A DNA stretch of 64,000 bases from JAUIAI01 sp041396585 (GTDB lineage: Bacteria; Pseudomonadota; Gammaproteobacteria; Burkholderiales; Burkholderiaceae_E). Both the position numbers and the translations under genes were made by a program. The notes below the pieces were generated by a model. It was not told where the DNA came from, made no database searches, and saw nothing but the letters and a program-made list of their open reading frames with translations. This document shows positions 51,801 to 62,048 of this stretch, in pieces. The stretch is from the NCBI GenBank assembly GCA_041396585.1, contig JAWKYG010000002.1:248001-312000 (forward strand). Reading direction: 5' to 3'. Position 1 is the first letter of the stretch. The number at the start of each line of letters is the position of its first letter.

Positions 51801-53113
51801 AGGCGATTTACGACACGCCCTTACCTGACGGCTGGAGCGAAGAACCACTTGGCAAGGTGGTCCTCACCCGCCGGGGCTACACGTGGGAGAAAGCTGATGA
51901 AGTTGATAGGGCCGAGGCAGACACGGTTCCGGTGATCCGCATTCCGAACGTTCAGGACACCCTCGATCTGGCCGATCTCATCCATCTTCGCAACGTGTCG
52001 CAAGTAGCCATAGAAAAGGCAGCTGTCACAAAGGACTGGCTGCTGTTCGTTGGCTCCAACGGTACCCAAGACAGAATCGGAGATTCGGTACTCATCGAGG
52101 AAGACCGCCCAATGGTTTTTGCCTCGTTCCTGATCGGTATTCAACCCAAGGATCAGGACCGTTTGAGGTCTGACTTCTTCGCTCACTGGATGCGTTTGCA
52201 TCTTGTCCACGAAATTTTCAGCAAGACCTCGCAACAGACGACAGGCTTGGCCAATTTCAGCTGGGGGGCAGTCAAGAAACTTCCGGTGCGCTTTCCCACT
52301 TGTGTCGACGAGCAGCACCGCATTGCCGTCGCCCTCAAGCTGGTCGATGACGCCATTCAGAAGGCACGGTGGGAATTGGATGCGACGCGGGAACTGAAGC
52401 GGTCGCTGATGGCATCGCTGTTCCTGTTGGGCATGCCTGGCCGGCACGCTGATTTTCAGGAAACGAAGATCGGTCTGATTCCACAGTCATGGACGGTCCG
52501 CACGATTAAGTCAGTACTTGCGGATAAACCTGACAGTGGTACGTCGCCACTTTCACGTCCTGATCCTCCCGGCACGCCGATCCTCAACGTCAGCTGTGTG
52601 AAGGAAGGCGTTTGCAGCCCAGCAGAGGTTACCTATGTCGACGTCTCTGCCGACGAGATTGATCGGTATCGGACGCAGGCAGGCGATTTCTTTGTGCTGC
52701 GAGGAAATGGTAATCGTGACTTCGTGGCAACCGGTGGCTTGCTTCGCCAAACCCCAGAGGTGGACACAATCTATTCAGACAAGCTGATTCGGTTGCGATT
52801 CAACTCCGAAGATGTAGCAGATCGGTTTGTCCCCTACCTATGGCAGTCGAAGGCGTTTTTGAATCGACTCCAATCCAAAGCTGAGTCCGGTAGTGGCTTG
52901 TGGATGATGAGCAAGCGAGACATCTGTCGTGAACTGTTTGCCTGCCCACCACCCAAAGAGCAGCAAGAGATCGTTGCATTGCTGGACAGTACTGAGGAGC
53001 AGCTTAATGCGCAGAACAAAAAGGTTGAAGCACTCATGGGCGTGAAGCGCTCCCTGCTGCAAAACCTGCTCACCGGAAAAATCAAAATTCCCGAGGGGGC
53101 CATTCATGCCTGA
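51797..53113 (+). CDS. hsdS: Type I restriction-modification specificity subunit
   Basis: A 438-residue DNA-recognition subunit with two target-recognition domains (about 1-150 and 215-370). The central conserved segment ELKRSLMASLFLLG and the C-terminal one AQNKKVEALMGVKRSLLQNLLTGKIKIP form the usual repeat. Intact frame, unlike its partners. Overlaps hsdM by 4 and hsdR by 8 bases. The recognition sequence cannot be read from it. Confidence 0.95.
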   Translation: MKAIYDTPLPDGWSEEPLGKVVLTRRGYTWEKADEVDRAEADTVPVIRIPNVQDTLDLADLIHLRNVSQVAIEKAAVTKDWLLFVGSNGTQDRIGDSVLIEEDRPMVFASFLIGIQPKDQDRLRSDFFAHWMRLHLVHEIFSKTSQQTTGLANFSWGAVKKLPVRFPTCVDEQHRIAVALKLVDDAIQKARWELDATRELKRSLMASLFLLGMPGRHADFQETKIGLIPQSWTVRTIKSVLADKPDSGTSPLSRPDPPGTPILNVSCVKEGVCSPAEVTYVDVSADEIDRYRTQAGDFFVLRGNGNRDFVATGGLLRQTPEVDTIYSDKLIRLRFNSEDVADRFVPYLWQSKAFLNRLQSKAESGSGLWMMSKRDICRELFACPPPKEQQEIVALLDSTEEQLNAQNKKVEALMGVKRSLLQNLLTGKIKIPEGAIHA

Positions 53114-56100
53114 GGTAATGGAGGGGCCGGTCCCCTATACGGTACGCACCTTGTTCAACGAGGAAACCACCGTTGAGCGCGAGATCATCGAGCACCTGAA
53201 GGCGGGCAAGCTGGGCTGGACTTGGCGCTCGCGCGAATATCTGGAAACGTACCGGCCTGATGAGCGCGAGTGTTGCTGGCGCCGTTGCTGCGTCAAAAGC
53301 TCAACGCATTGAACCCTGCGGTGCTGACCGACGATGCGCGGGTTGACGCCATCATCACCAAACTGCGCGGCTGCCGCGATAACCAGCAATGGCTGGCCTG
53401 GCTGAAGGATGGCGTCAATTACAAGTTCGACGCGGCCGAAAACGCACAGGATGTGCGCCTGATCGACTACGAGGACATCGACGCCAATGACTGGTGGGTG
53501 ACAAACCAGTTCTCGATCGATGGCAAGTCGACCCGCCGCCCGGACATCGTCCTGCTGATCAACGGCATCCCCATCATCGTGATCGAGGCCAAGACGGCCA
53601 GCCGCAGCAAGCCCGATTGGCGCGAGGGTGCCAAGCAACTGGGCATGTACGCCGAGGAGATTGACCAGCTTTTCTACACCAACGCCTACGGCGTCGGCGT
53701 GAATGAGACGCGGATGATGTACGGCGTGCCCGGACGGCGGCTGCAGTTCTGGCTGCAGTGGCGTGACCCGTGGCCGCACGAGATCGACGAATTCGACGAG
53801 ATGAAGGTGTCGCTCTACGGCCTGTTCGACCGGGGCAACCTGCTCGACTTCATTCGCCACTTCATCGTCTTTGTCACCAAAGATGGCAAGACCGAGAAGG
53901 TGGTGGTGCGCTACCAGCAGTATCTGGCGGTAAAGGACATTCTGAATCGCGCCACCGATCTGACGCTACCAGCGGAGAAGCGCCGTGGCCTGATCTGGCA
54001 CACCCAGGGTTCAGGCAAGACCCTCACGATGATCTACGCCGCCCGCAGCCTGTGGGAAGACCCCAAGCTGCAGCAGCCGACCGTCATCCTGCTGGTGGAC
54101 CGCGAGCAATTGGGCGACCAGATGGATCGCGAGCTCAATTCGACCGGCACCGACAACGTACACGTGGCGGCAAGCAAGCGCGACCTGGAAGAGAAGCTAA
54201 GCGGTGACTACCGGGGGGTGATTCTGACTACGGTGCACCTCTTTGAGGGTATGCCGAAACACGTCACCAAGCAGCGGTCGAACGTGATCGTGATGGCCGA
54301 CGAGGCGCACCGCACGCAGGAGCGCGAACTGGGTACCTACATGCGCTCGGCGCTGGAGGGTGCCTCGCTGTTCGGATTCACCGGCACTCCGATCGAGAAC
54401 GACGACCACAACACCCCCAAGGCGTGGGGCTATGTGAAGGACGACGGCAAGATTGAGCGCTATATGGGCCGCCCTTACACCGTAACGGATGCCTTGCGCG
54501 ATGGCGTAGTCAAGCCGATTCACTGGCAGCCGTGCGTGACCGACTGGCAGCTGCACGGCACCAAGCTGGATCTAGCCTTCAAGCGTGAATTTGGCAACCT
54601 GCCAGAAGAAGAGCAGAACAAGCTGTCGACCGAAGGCGCACGGCTGGACGCACTGCTGTTCCACCCCACCCGGATCAGCCAGATCGCCGATGACGTAGTC
54701 AAGCATTTCACCGAGCATGTCCGTCCTAACGGCTTCAAGGGAATGCTGGTGTGCCGGGACAAACAGGCGGTGAAGCTCTACGCCACGGCGCTGCGGGAGA
54801 GGTTGGGCCATGACGCCGTGATGGCAGTCATCTCCGAAGCGCCACAGAAGGACCCCGAGGACATTCAGGCCCTCTACTTGGGCGAGACCAAGCGCAAGAA
54901 GCTGCTCAATGAGTTCTTGATCCCGGCGCAGTCAGAAAACGAAGAGCACCGAGATAAGGCGTTCCGAAAGGTGGAAATGCTGGTGGTCTGCGACATGCTG
55001 CTCACCGGCTTCGATGCGCCGATTTTGCAGGCTCTGTATCTCGACAAGAAATTGCTGAACCACACGCTGTTGCAGACGATTGCGCGTGTTAACCGCCCCT
55101 ACAACGAGTTGAAAGGCCACGGCTTGGTGCTTGATTACTACGGCATTTTCGACGACCTGAATGAGGCACTGAACTACCGGCCTGACGAACTGGGGGACGT
55201 GGCGTTCCCGTTCGACACGATCCGCGAGCAGTTCCGCAATACGTTCCAGCAGGTCTGGGAGCTGTTCCCGCTGGACACCGTACCGCGAGACGGCTCACAC
55301 GATGCCTTCGTCACAGCGATGAAGATATTGCGTGATGTGGATAGCGCTGAAAAGCAGTTCGATACCGGCTACCGTAACCTGCGCGTCTTGTATGAAGCCT
55401 TGCAGCCCGACGAGCAATTGCGTGACTACGTACGGCCCTATGCCTGGTTGACCAAGCTGTACATGCTGTACCGTAAGAAGTTTTACCCGGACGCCAGCAA
55501 GAGCATCGAGGCCACCGAGGAAGACGCCGCACGCACTCGGGAGCTGATCCGTGAGCACATCGACGTCGACGAATTGGAAACCGAATTCCCGACCTATGTG
55601 CTTGATGAGCATTTCCTGACCAAGCTGAAGGACAAGAAGCCAGATGCCAAGGCGCTTGACATCGAGGCCATGCTTTCGGCCGAACTGCGGATTCGGCCCG
55701 ATCAGGATGATGCCTTCCGACCGCTGTCGAGCGGTTGCAGCGTCCTGATCGATGAGAAGCGCGCGGCACCCTGGCCGGGCATTGCACTAATCGAAGAGCT
55801 GGAGAACCTCACCGATGCGGTGCGCGCAGCCGTTGAAGAGGCCAATCGCCCGGTCGCTCAACAATTAGCCTTGAAGGTCAAGACCCGCAACGCGGCTATC
55901 ACCGACGCAGTGGCAGCAGAAATCGCTGCTGCCACTCTGGCCGAAGCCGACAAATACTGTTTTCCGGGCTGGTGGGGCAACAGCATGGTCGATCCGGGAG
56001 CTATCGCGTGGTCTGCTGTTCATGATTGCCACTCGTTTCTCGTCGGCAGGTTTGTTGACTGATGACGCCATGGGCTTCATCGGTAGCCTGGTGCAGGTCC

Positions 56101-56159
56101 TGAAGCGGCGCCACTACAAACCCGGCGCGTCAGCGGCGAACGGTGACGACGGTGCGTGA
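53106..56159 (+). pseudogene. hsdR: Type I restriction endonuclease subunit, frame breaks at both ends
   Basis: N-terminal 55 residues (VPYTVRTLFNEETTVEREIIEHLKAG) are in one frame; from about 53270 the protein runs in another (VLLAPLLRQKL..., 930 codons open). One base is missing in GAGGTG near 53272. Visible: PD-(D/E)xK region RRPDIVLLINGIPIIVIEAKT, Walker A GLIWHTQGSGKT, DEAH VIVMADEAHRTQ. The C-terminal frame changes again near 56006, and the true end is the TGA at 56157 (FVT-like GFIGSLVQVLKRRHY). Cleaves unmodified DNA with ATP-driven translocation if functional. Confidence 0.9.
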
Positions 56160-56900
56160 AGCTGCGGACCGCGTCGAACTGGTCTCTTGATGGCGGACGT
56201 CGCGTTCAGATTTCACCCAAGTCACGTTCGTTGCGGCTGAAGCTCGGCGCGCGTGACGGCATGGTCGTCGTGGCGCCACCGAATCTGGATCGCCAGAAGT
56301 TGCTTGCCTTGGTGGCGGCGAAGGCCGATTGATCGGAGAGCGCATTGCCGACTTTGATGCCGTGCGTCATTTGATCTCCACTGAGCCAGCCGCACGACCC
56401 CAGGCGTTCGACGCAGCGCTAGCCGAGTCCTGGAGTGGAGTACGCCAACGCGCAGTCGTACGGTGGGTGCACGCGTTGATCAACCCGGGCGCATCGTTGT
56501 GGCGGGCGCGGTCGATGATGTCGAAGCCTGTCACGCTGCATTGCGGCGCTGGCTGGCCCGTCATGCCACCCTGACATTGTCACCGTGGCTGGCGAATCTT
56601 GCCGAACCTGCCGGCCTGCGCTATGCGGACGTGGCCATCAAGAACCAGCGCACGTTGGGGGAGTTGTTCGACCACCCGGCGTATCAGCCTCAACTGCAAA
56701 TTGCTGTTTCTGCCGCGTGATCTGGTGAGATACGTCATCTGGCACGAACTTTGTCATCTGCTTGAGCCCAATCACTCCGGATCGGTTCTGGATGCACTTG
56801 CGCCATTTCGAGCCCGCAGCGGATTCGCTGCACGGCCGTATGCGCGATGCTTGGAAGTCCGTGCCCACCTGGGCGCAGCGCGGGCGGGTTTGGTGCTGTG
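56156..56900 (+). pseudogene. YgjP-like zinc metallopeptidase (M48/DUF45), multiple frame breaks
   Basis: A GTG overlapping the hsdR stop. Family segments in successive frames: SLRLKLGARDGMVVVAPPNLDRQKLLALV, then WIGERIADFDAV, then GRIVVAGAVDDVEA and LRYADVAIKNQRT, then GSCSTTRRISLN and VIWHELCHLLEPNHS (zinc motif HELCH), then DRFWMHLRHFEPAADSL. At least four single-base changes are needed. YgjP-type peptidases commonly follow hsdR in type I systems. As written, no full-length product is encoded. Confidence 0.8.
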
Positions 56901-59269
56901 AATCCGGGGAAGATCATGATGGTCAGCGCCCCGCGGTTGCCGCCCTCCGCGCCGAAAACGCCCGCCTGATCGCCCTGCTCGAATCGCACGGTATCCAGTG
57001 GGCGTCCGCCGCATCCGGTCGTCCTGGTGGCGCGAGAGCCGGATCCGTCCAGGCTTTCCACTGCCGAGAAGGTGGCACTGTTCCGTCGGCTGTTTCGTGG
57101 GCGCACGGATGTTTACCCGATCCGCTGGGAGGGCAAGACCTCTGGCAAGACTGGCTACGCGCCCGCGTGCGCAACGAGTGGCGCGCCGGTGTCTGCAGAA
57201 GCCGCGAATCAAGTGCGGGGACTATGGCAATCGTCTGCTGATTCCGCTGTCCGGTGATTTTACGACCATTTGGCCGGTGAGCACACAGTCGGGGTGTATC
57301 CGCTGCTGGAAGACGACAGCTGCTATTTCCTCGCGGTCGACTTCGACGAGGCGGAATGGCGCGACGACGCGCGGGCGTTCATAAAGTCCTGCGATGAACT
57401 GGGCGTACCGGCGGCGCTGGAGATTTCCCGCTCCGGGAATGGAGCGCACGCGTGGGTGTTCTTTGCCAGCCGCGTTTCAGCACGTGATGCCCGCCGCTTG
57501 GGCACGGCCATCATCACCCATACCTGCGCTCGCACCCGGCAACTGAAGCTGGAGTCCTATGACCGACTGTTCCCGAACCAGGACACGATGCCCAAGGGCG
57601 GGTTCGGCAACCTGATCGCCTTGCCGCTACAGAAGGGTCCGAGGGAGCAGGGTTTCAGCGTCTTTGTCGATCCCGATCTGCGACCGTACCCCGATCAATG
57701 GGCGTTCTCGCGTCCATCCAGCCGATGGCCGCGCACGATATCGAGCCGACCATCCTCCGGGCCACGGTGGCGTCCATCCGCTGGACGTCACCTTCATCGA
57801 CGATGAGGACCTGGCCACGCCGTGGAAGCGCGAGAGCACATCGACCAAGAAGCTGGCCGGTCCGATGCCGAAGTCACTGACCGTCACGCTGGCCAATCTG
57901 ATCTATTTCGAGAAGGCCCAGCTCCCGCAGGCATTGGCGAACCGTCTGATCCGGCTGGCGGCTTTCCAGAACCCAGAGTTCTACAAGGCCCAGGCGATGC
58001 GGATGTCGGTGTGGGACAAGCCGCGCGTCATTGGCTGCGCGGAGAGCTATCCCCAGCACATCGCCCGCCGCGCGGGTGCCTGGATGCCGCGCTGTCCTTG
58101 CTGCGAGAGAACGGCATTGCCTGTGACCTGCGAGACGAACGCTTCGGCGGCCAGCCGCTGGACGTGTCGTTTGTCGGCAGTCTGCGCCTCGATCAGGAGG
58201 CCGCTGTCGCAGGACTGCTCCCCCACGATGCTGGCGTGCTGTGCGCGCCAACTGCCTTCGGCAAGACGGTCACCGCCGCCGCGATGATCGCCCGGCGGGG
58301 CGTGAACACCCTGGTGCTGGTGCATCGCACGGAGTTGCTCAAGCAATGGCAGGAGCGCCTGCAAGGCCTTTCTGGGGGTCGCCAAAGGCGTGGTCGGCAC
58401 CATCGGCGGCGGCAAGGCCAAACCGACTGGCAAGATCGACATCGCCGTGATGCAGTCCGTCTCCCGGCAGGGCGAGGAACCCGTTGGTGGAAAACTACGG
58501 CCAGGTGATCGTCGACGAGTGCCACCACGTCGGCGCGGTCTCTTTCGACGCGATTCTCAAGCGGACCAAGGCGAAATACGTGCTGGGCCTGACGGCGACA
58601 CCGATCCGCCGCGACGGGCAGCAGCCGATCATCTTCATGCAGTGTGGGCCGATCCGCCACACGGCAGCCACGCCGGCCGGAGCACCGCACGATCTGGCAG
58701 TCATACCGCACTCCCGGCACGCACGGATTGATTTGCCGACCGAGGCCGGTATTCAGGACGTCTTCCGGCACCTCGCCAACGATTCGGCCCGAACAGCAAC
58801 CATCGCTGCCGAGGTGCGCGATGCTGTCGCGCAGGGACGCAAGGTGCTGGTCCTGACAGAACGCACAGAACACCTCGATGCCATCAAGACGGAGCTCGAC
58901 GGCCTGCTGCCGACACTGTTCGTCCTGCACGGACGAATGTCGAAGAAACAGCGATCAGCGATGGTGGCAGACCTGGATGCACTACCGCCCGACGCGCCAC
59001 GTGTCCTCCTGTCCACTGGCAAGCTGGTTGGCGAGGGCTTTGATCACCCGCCGCTCGACACCCTGGTCCTCGCGATGCCGGTGTCCTGGAAGGGGACGCT
59101 GCAGCAGTACGCCGGACGCCTGCACCGGGAGCACGCCAGCAAGACCGACGTGCGGATCATCGACTTCGTCGACGCCGGGCATCCGGCGCTGCTGCGGATG
59201 TGGGACAAGCGCCAGCGTGGCTACCGGGCGATGGGGTATCGGCTCGGTGGCATCGTATCGGTGGAGTGA
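56901..59269 (+). pseudogene. TOTE-type primase-helicase, multiple frame breaks
   Basis: About 790 residues reconstructable in successive frames. An N-terminal coiled coil (ALRAENARLIALLESHGI) is followed by SRLSTAEKVALFRRLFRGR and a Cys-containing zinc-type segment, then an archaeo-eukaryotic primase domain with YFLAVDFDEAEW and ISRSGNGAHAWVFF. The helicase domain has APTAFGKTVTAAA (Walker A), VIVDECHHVG, LTATPIRRDG, and C-terminal YAGRLHREHASKTDVRI. The last segment (58484-59269) is one open frame. At least six frame changes lie in 56.9-58.5 kb. It matches the AEP primase-helicase of TOTE conflict systems. Confidence 0.85.
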
Positions 59270-59789
59270 CGCCAGTGGCATGGGCGAATCACGCCGTCGG
59301 GGCCAGTCAGAGGGGACGCCGGACGGGGAGTTGGCCTCGCAATCAGGTATTCGAATTTCTCGAATACCTGCCCAGAGCCAGTGTCAAGGCTTGGAGCGAA
59401 TGCAATCGTCCAACAGCCTGTTGGACATTTTCCGCACAATCCTGCCGGCAACGTGCCCGCCAACCCGCAGCACCCCGCGCCAGTGCTCATAAGCTCGGGA
59501 TTCGAGTCGGCACATGGTCAACCATCCGCCACCAAGTGTCCATGCCATGGGCCGTGCCTATGTGTGGCCAGGCTGCATGTCAGCCATGCCTGACCAGTGC
59601 CTTCCGACACCTTCCTTTGTGCATGCCCCGCCTCGCGCCAGGCGGCTGACGCGCATCTGGCCCGTCAGGGGCCGCACCGCCGCGGCCGCCATCGCGATCG
59701 ATCAGCGCGTCGTCATCCCCTGGGCATGTATCCGACGGTATCCGCGGGTTGAGGCTCGGGCCGGCACCCGCGTGCCTGCCCGAATGCCC
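59270..59789. other. 520-bp gap at the right end of the island
   Basis: No gene supported. The one clear signal is a perfect 11-bp inverted repeat (59344-59370). Base composition returns toward the chromosome by the right end. Confidence 0.5.
59344..59370. repeat. Perfect 11-bp inverted repeat
   Basis: CAGGTATTCGA (59344-59354), 5-base spacer, TCGAATACCTG (59360-59370). It lies 74 bases after the primase-helicase stop. No T-run, so a protein-binding or recombination site is as likely as a terminator. Confidence 0.8.
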
Positions 59790-60626
59790 TCACTGCTTGC
59801 GTGAGCCGGGTGTGCTGCCGCCTTGAACTCCCAGCCGCCCGCCCGTGCCCAGCCCGCCCTTGACCTCCTGAGCGCGGTAGTTGCGCACGGCATCCACCAG
59901 CTGGTTATAGGCATCTGCAAAGGCGGCCGCGACCACCTTGCCTTCGGGCGTCTTGGTGTAGCCGCCCAGGGAGCCGCCGCCGCGGCCGCCGAACAACCCG
60001 GCCCAGAGGTTGTAGTCAGTGGATTTCGAACTGCCCTCGGCCGCGGCCAGCTGGACCCCGGAGCGGTTGTCGATCATGGTGAGCATCGTGGAGGCCTCGC
60101 GGAACTTCAGCCCGCCCGCGAGTTGCCCGAACACGCCGAGCCCGCCACTGAAGCGCGACAGGGCACCGCCGATGCCGCCGGTATCATTGGCGCTGAAAGT
60201 CACGCTCGGCGTCATCGTGTAATCGGCCGCCACCATCTGCCCTTTGCCGAAATTGCTGCCCGAGCGCATCTCCCCCGACTGCATCAACTGGCGTTCCTGA
60301 GACATCTGATTGAGGGCGGCTCCACGCTCGACCACCACAAAGCAGTTCGACTGCTGCACGAGCAGACGCAGCACCGGCTCCGGCGAGCCCAGGCCGTAGC
60401 GCCCAAGTGTGTTGGTGTAGCGGCTCTGCCCCTCGAGGATCGACATCGTGCCCATGGGTGAATCACAGCGCTGCAATTGCGGATTGGCATTGCTCGCACT
60501 GGCGCCTGCGGCCGAACCGGTGGCTGCGGTCTTCGCGGAAGCATCCCCCATCACGGGGTTGCTGGCCAGGCAACCGGTAAGCGAGGCAGCGCTAATCGTC
60601 AGAAGCGCGAGACGGATCATCGACAT
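59790..60626 (-). CDS. CsgG/HfaB-like lipoprotein
   Basis: A 278-residue protein. The start ATG at 60626 has GGAG 8 bases upstream; a TTG at 60638 is less likely. Lipobox LTGC at about 17-20. The body has VLRLLVQQSNCFVVVERGAALNQM, ADYTMTPSVTFSA, and GLKFREASTMLTMIDNRSG, the CsgG-family arrangement, then a Gly-rich C-terminus. CsgG proteins form outer-membrane secretion pores, but many relatives have other envelope roles and no curli genes are near. Divergent from the MFS gene. Confidence 0.75.
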   Translation of the reverse strand: MSMIRLALLTISAASLTGCLASNPVMGDASAKTAATGSAAGASASNANPQLQRCDSPMGTMSILEGQSRYTNTLGRYGLGSPEPVLRLLVQQSNCFVVVERGAALNQMSQERQLMQSGEMRSGSNFGKGQMVAADYTMTPSVTFSANDTGGIGGALSRFSGGLGVFGQLAGGLKFREASTMLTMIDNRSGVQLAAAEGSSKSTDYNLWAGLFGGRGGGSLGGYTKTPEGKVVAAAFADAYNQLVDAVRNYRAQEVKGGLGTGGRLGVQGGSTPGSRKQ

Positions 60627-60699
60627 CGTTTTCTCCAAGGATTCGCTCGGGCCGACTGCCAGAGCAACGTGACATCATGCGACATTTCCGATTGTGACC

Positions 60700-61953
60700 A
60701 TGCCCGAAAGGACCGACAACCCCGAAAAGCGGTCGATCGTCGAAGCCAGCGAGATCGCCGGCCGGTTCGCGCCGTGGGTGCTTCTGTGCGTGGGCATCGT
60801 GGCCGCATTCGGGCCAGGCAAGCTGCCTCCGCTGCTGCCCACGATCCAGACCGAGTTCGGCCTGAGCCTGCTTGCGGGCGGCTGGCTGGTGGCGGTGTTT
60901 CAGGTGGCGGCTGCTTCGCTCGGGGTGCTTGGTGGTGCACTGGCCGATCGCTTCGGCGCAAGGAGGGTGATGCAGGCCGGCCTGTGCATCGGCATCGTTT
61001 CGGCGGTGCTGGGCGCGTGGGCGGCACATGCGGGGGCCTTGTTCGTGAGTCGGATAGGCGAGAGCCTCGGCTTCACGCTCGCCGCGCTGCCGGCGGCCGC
61101 GCTGTACCGCCGCAGTGTGCCGCCGACGCGGGTCACACGCTGGCTGGGGATCTGGAGCACCTACATGCCCGCCGGCATGGCGATCGGCCTGCTGGTGAGC
61201 CCGCTGATCGCGACCGCGGCCGGATGGCGGATGGTCTGGCAGGTCCATGCGCTGGCGATGTTTGCGTGTCTGCTGGCGCTGCGATCGCAGGTGCCCGGTG
61301 ATCGTGCCGGCCTGTCGCCGGTGGCCCGCTTCGTGCCGCTGGTGCGGCGCACGCTGCGCGCACCGGGCCCGTGGCTGCTGGCGGCATGCTTCGCGGTCTA
61401 TGCGGGGCAATATCTGGTCATCGTTTCGTTTCTGCCCAGCGTCTATCAGGCTGCCGGCATCGCGATGACCGAAGCAGGAGCCCTGACCGCGCTGGTTGCC
61501 GGCATCAACGTGATCGGCAATATCTCGGCCGGCCAGATCGCCCACCGTGGCTGGCCGCCAGGGCGGGTTATCGCCTTTGCCGCGCTCGTCTTGCTGCTCG
61601 GTCCGCCCTGGGTGTTCGCCGGCGAAGGCAGCTTCGCGGCGCGCTATGCGGTGATCTGCGCGGTATCGATGATCGCCGGGCTGATTCCCGGCACCTTGTT
61701 CACGCTATCGCCCCGGTTCGCGCCCGGACCGGATACGGTGTCGACGACCGTGGGTCTGATGCAGCAGGGCTCGGGCGCAGGTCAGGTGATACTGCCGCCG
61801 ATCGTGGCCGCCGTAGCGATGTCGGCCGGTGGCTGGCAGCTCACCGGCTGGGCGACCGGCGTGGCCGCCGTGTTGACGATCGTCTGTGCCTGGGCGATCT
61901 CGGCGTACGACCGACACCGGCGCCTGGCCAGGAACGCGCCGGCAGCGTCATAA
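60700..61953 (+). CDS. MFS transporter (CynX/NimT-like)
   Basis: A 417-residue protein with about 12 hydrophobic helices. Inter-helix motif GGALADRFGARRV (MFS motif A, about 84) and GSGAGQVILPPIVAAVA near the end are typical of the family that includes cyanate and nitroimidazole-type exporters. ATG at 60700 chosen over GTG 60694. Substrate unknown. It stands alone, divergent from the CsgG-like gene. Confidence 0.82.
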   Translation: MPERTDNPEKRSIVEASEIAGRFAPWVLLCVGIVAAFGPGKLPPLLPTIQTEFGLSLLAGGWLVAVFQVAAASLGVLGGALADRFGARRVMQAGLCIGIVSAVLGAWAAHAGALFVSRIGESLGFTLAALPAAALYRRSVPPTRVTRWLGIWSTYMPAGMAIGLLVSPLIATAAGWRMVWQVHALAMFACLLALRSQVPGDRAGLSPVARFVPLVRRTLRAPGPWLLAACFAVYAGQYLVIVSFLPSVYQAAGIAMTEAGALTALVAGINVIGNISAGQIAHRGWPPGRVIAFAALVLLLGPPWVFAGEGSFAARYAVICAVSMIAGLIPGTLFTLSPRFAPGPDTVSTTVGLMQQGSGAGQVILPPIVAAVAMSAGGWQLTGWATGVAAVLTIVCAWAISAYDRHRRLARNAPAAS

Positions 61954-62048
61954 ACCATCCGCCCTGCGTTCGATCGCGAACTTCGAACTCTCGACACCAG
62001 ATCAGAGACCAGGGTGCACCCGGTGCAGCGCGAGCATCACCAGCCTAC

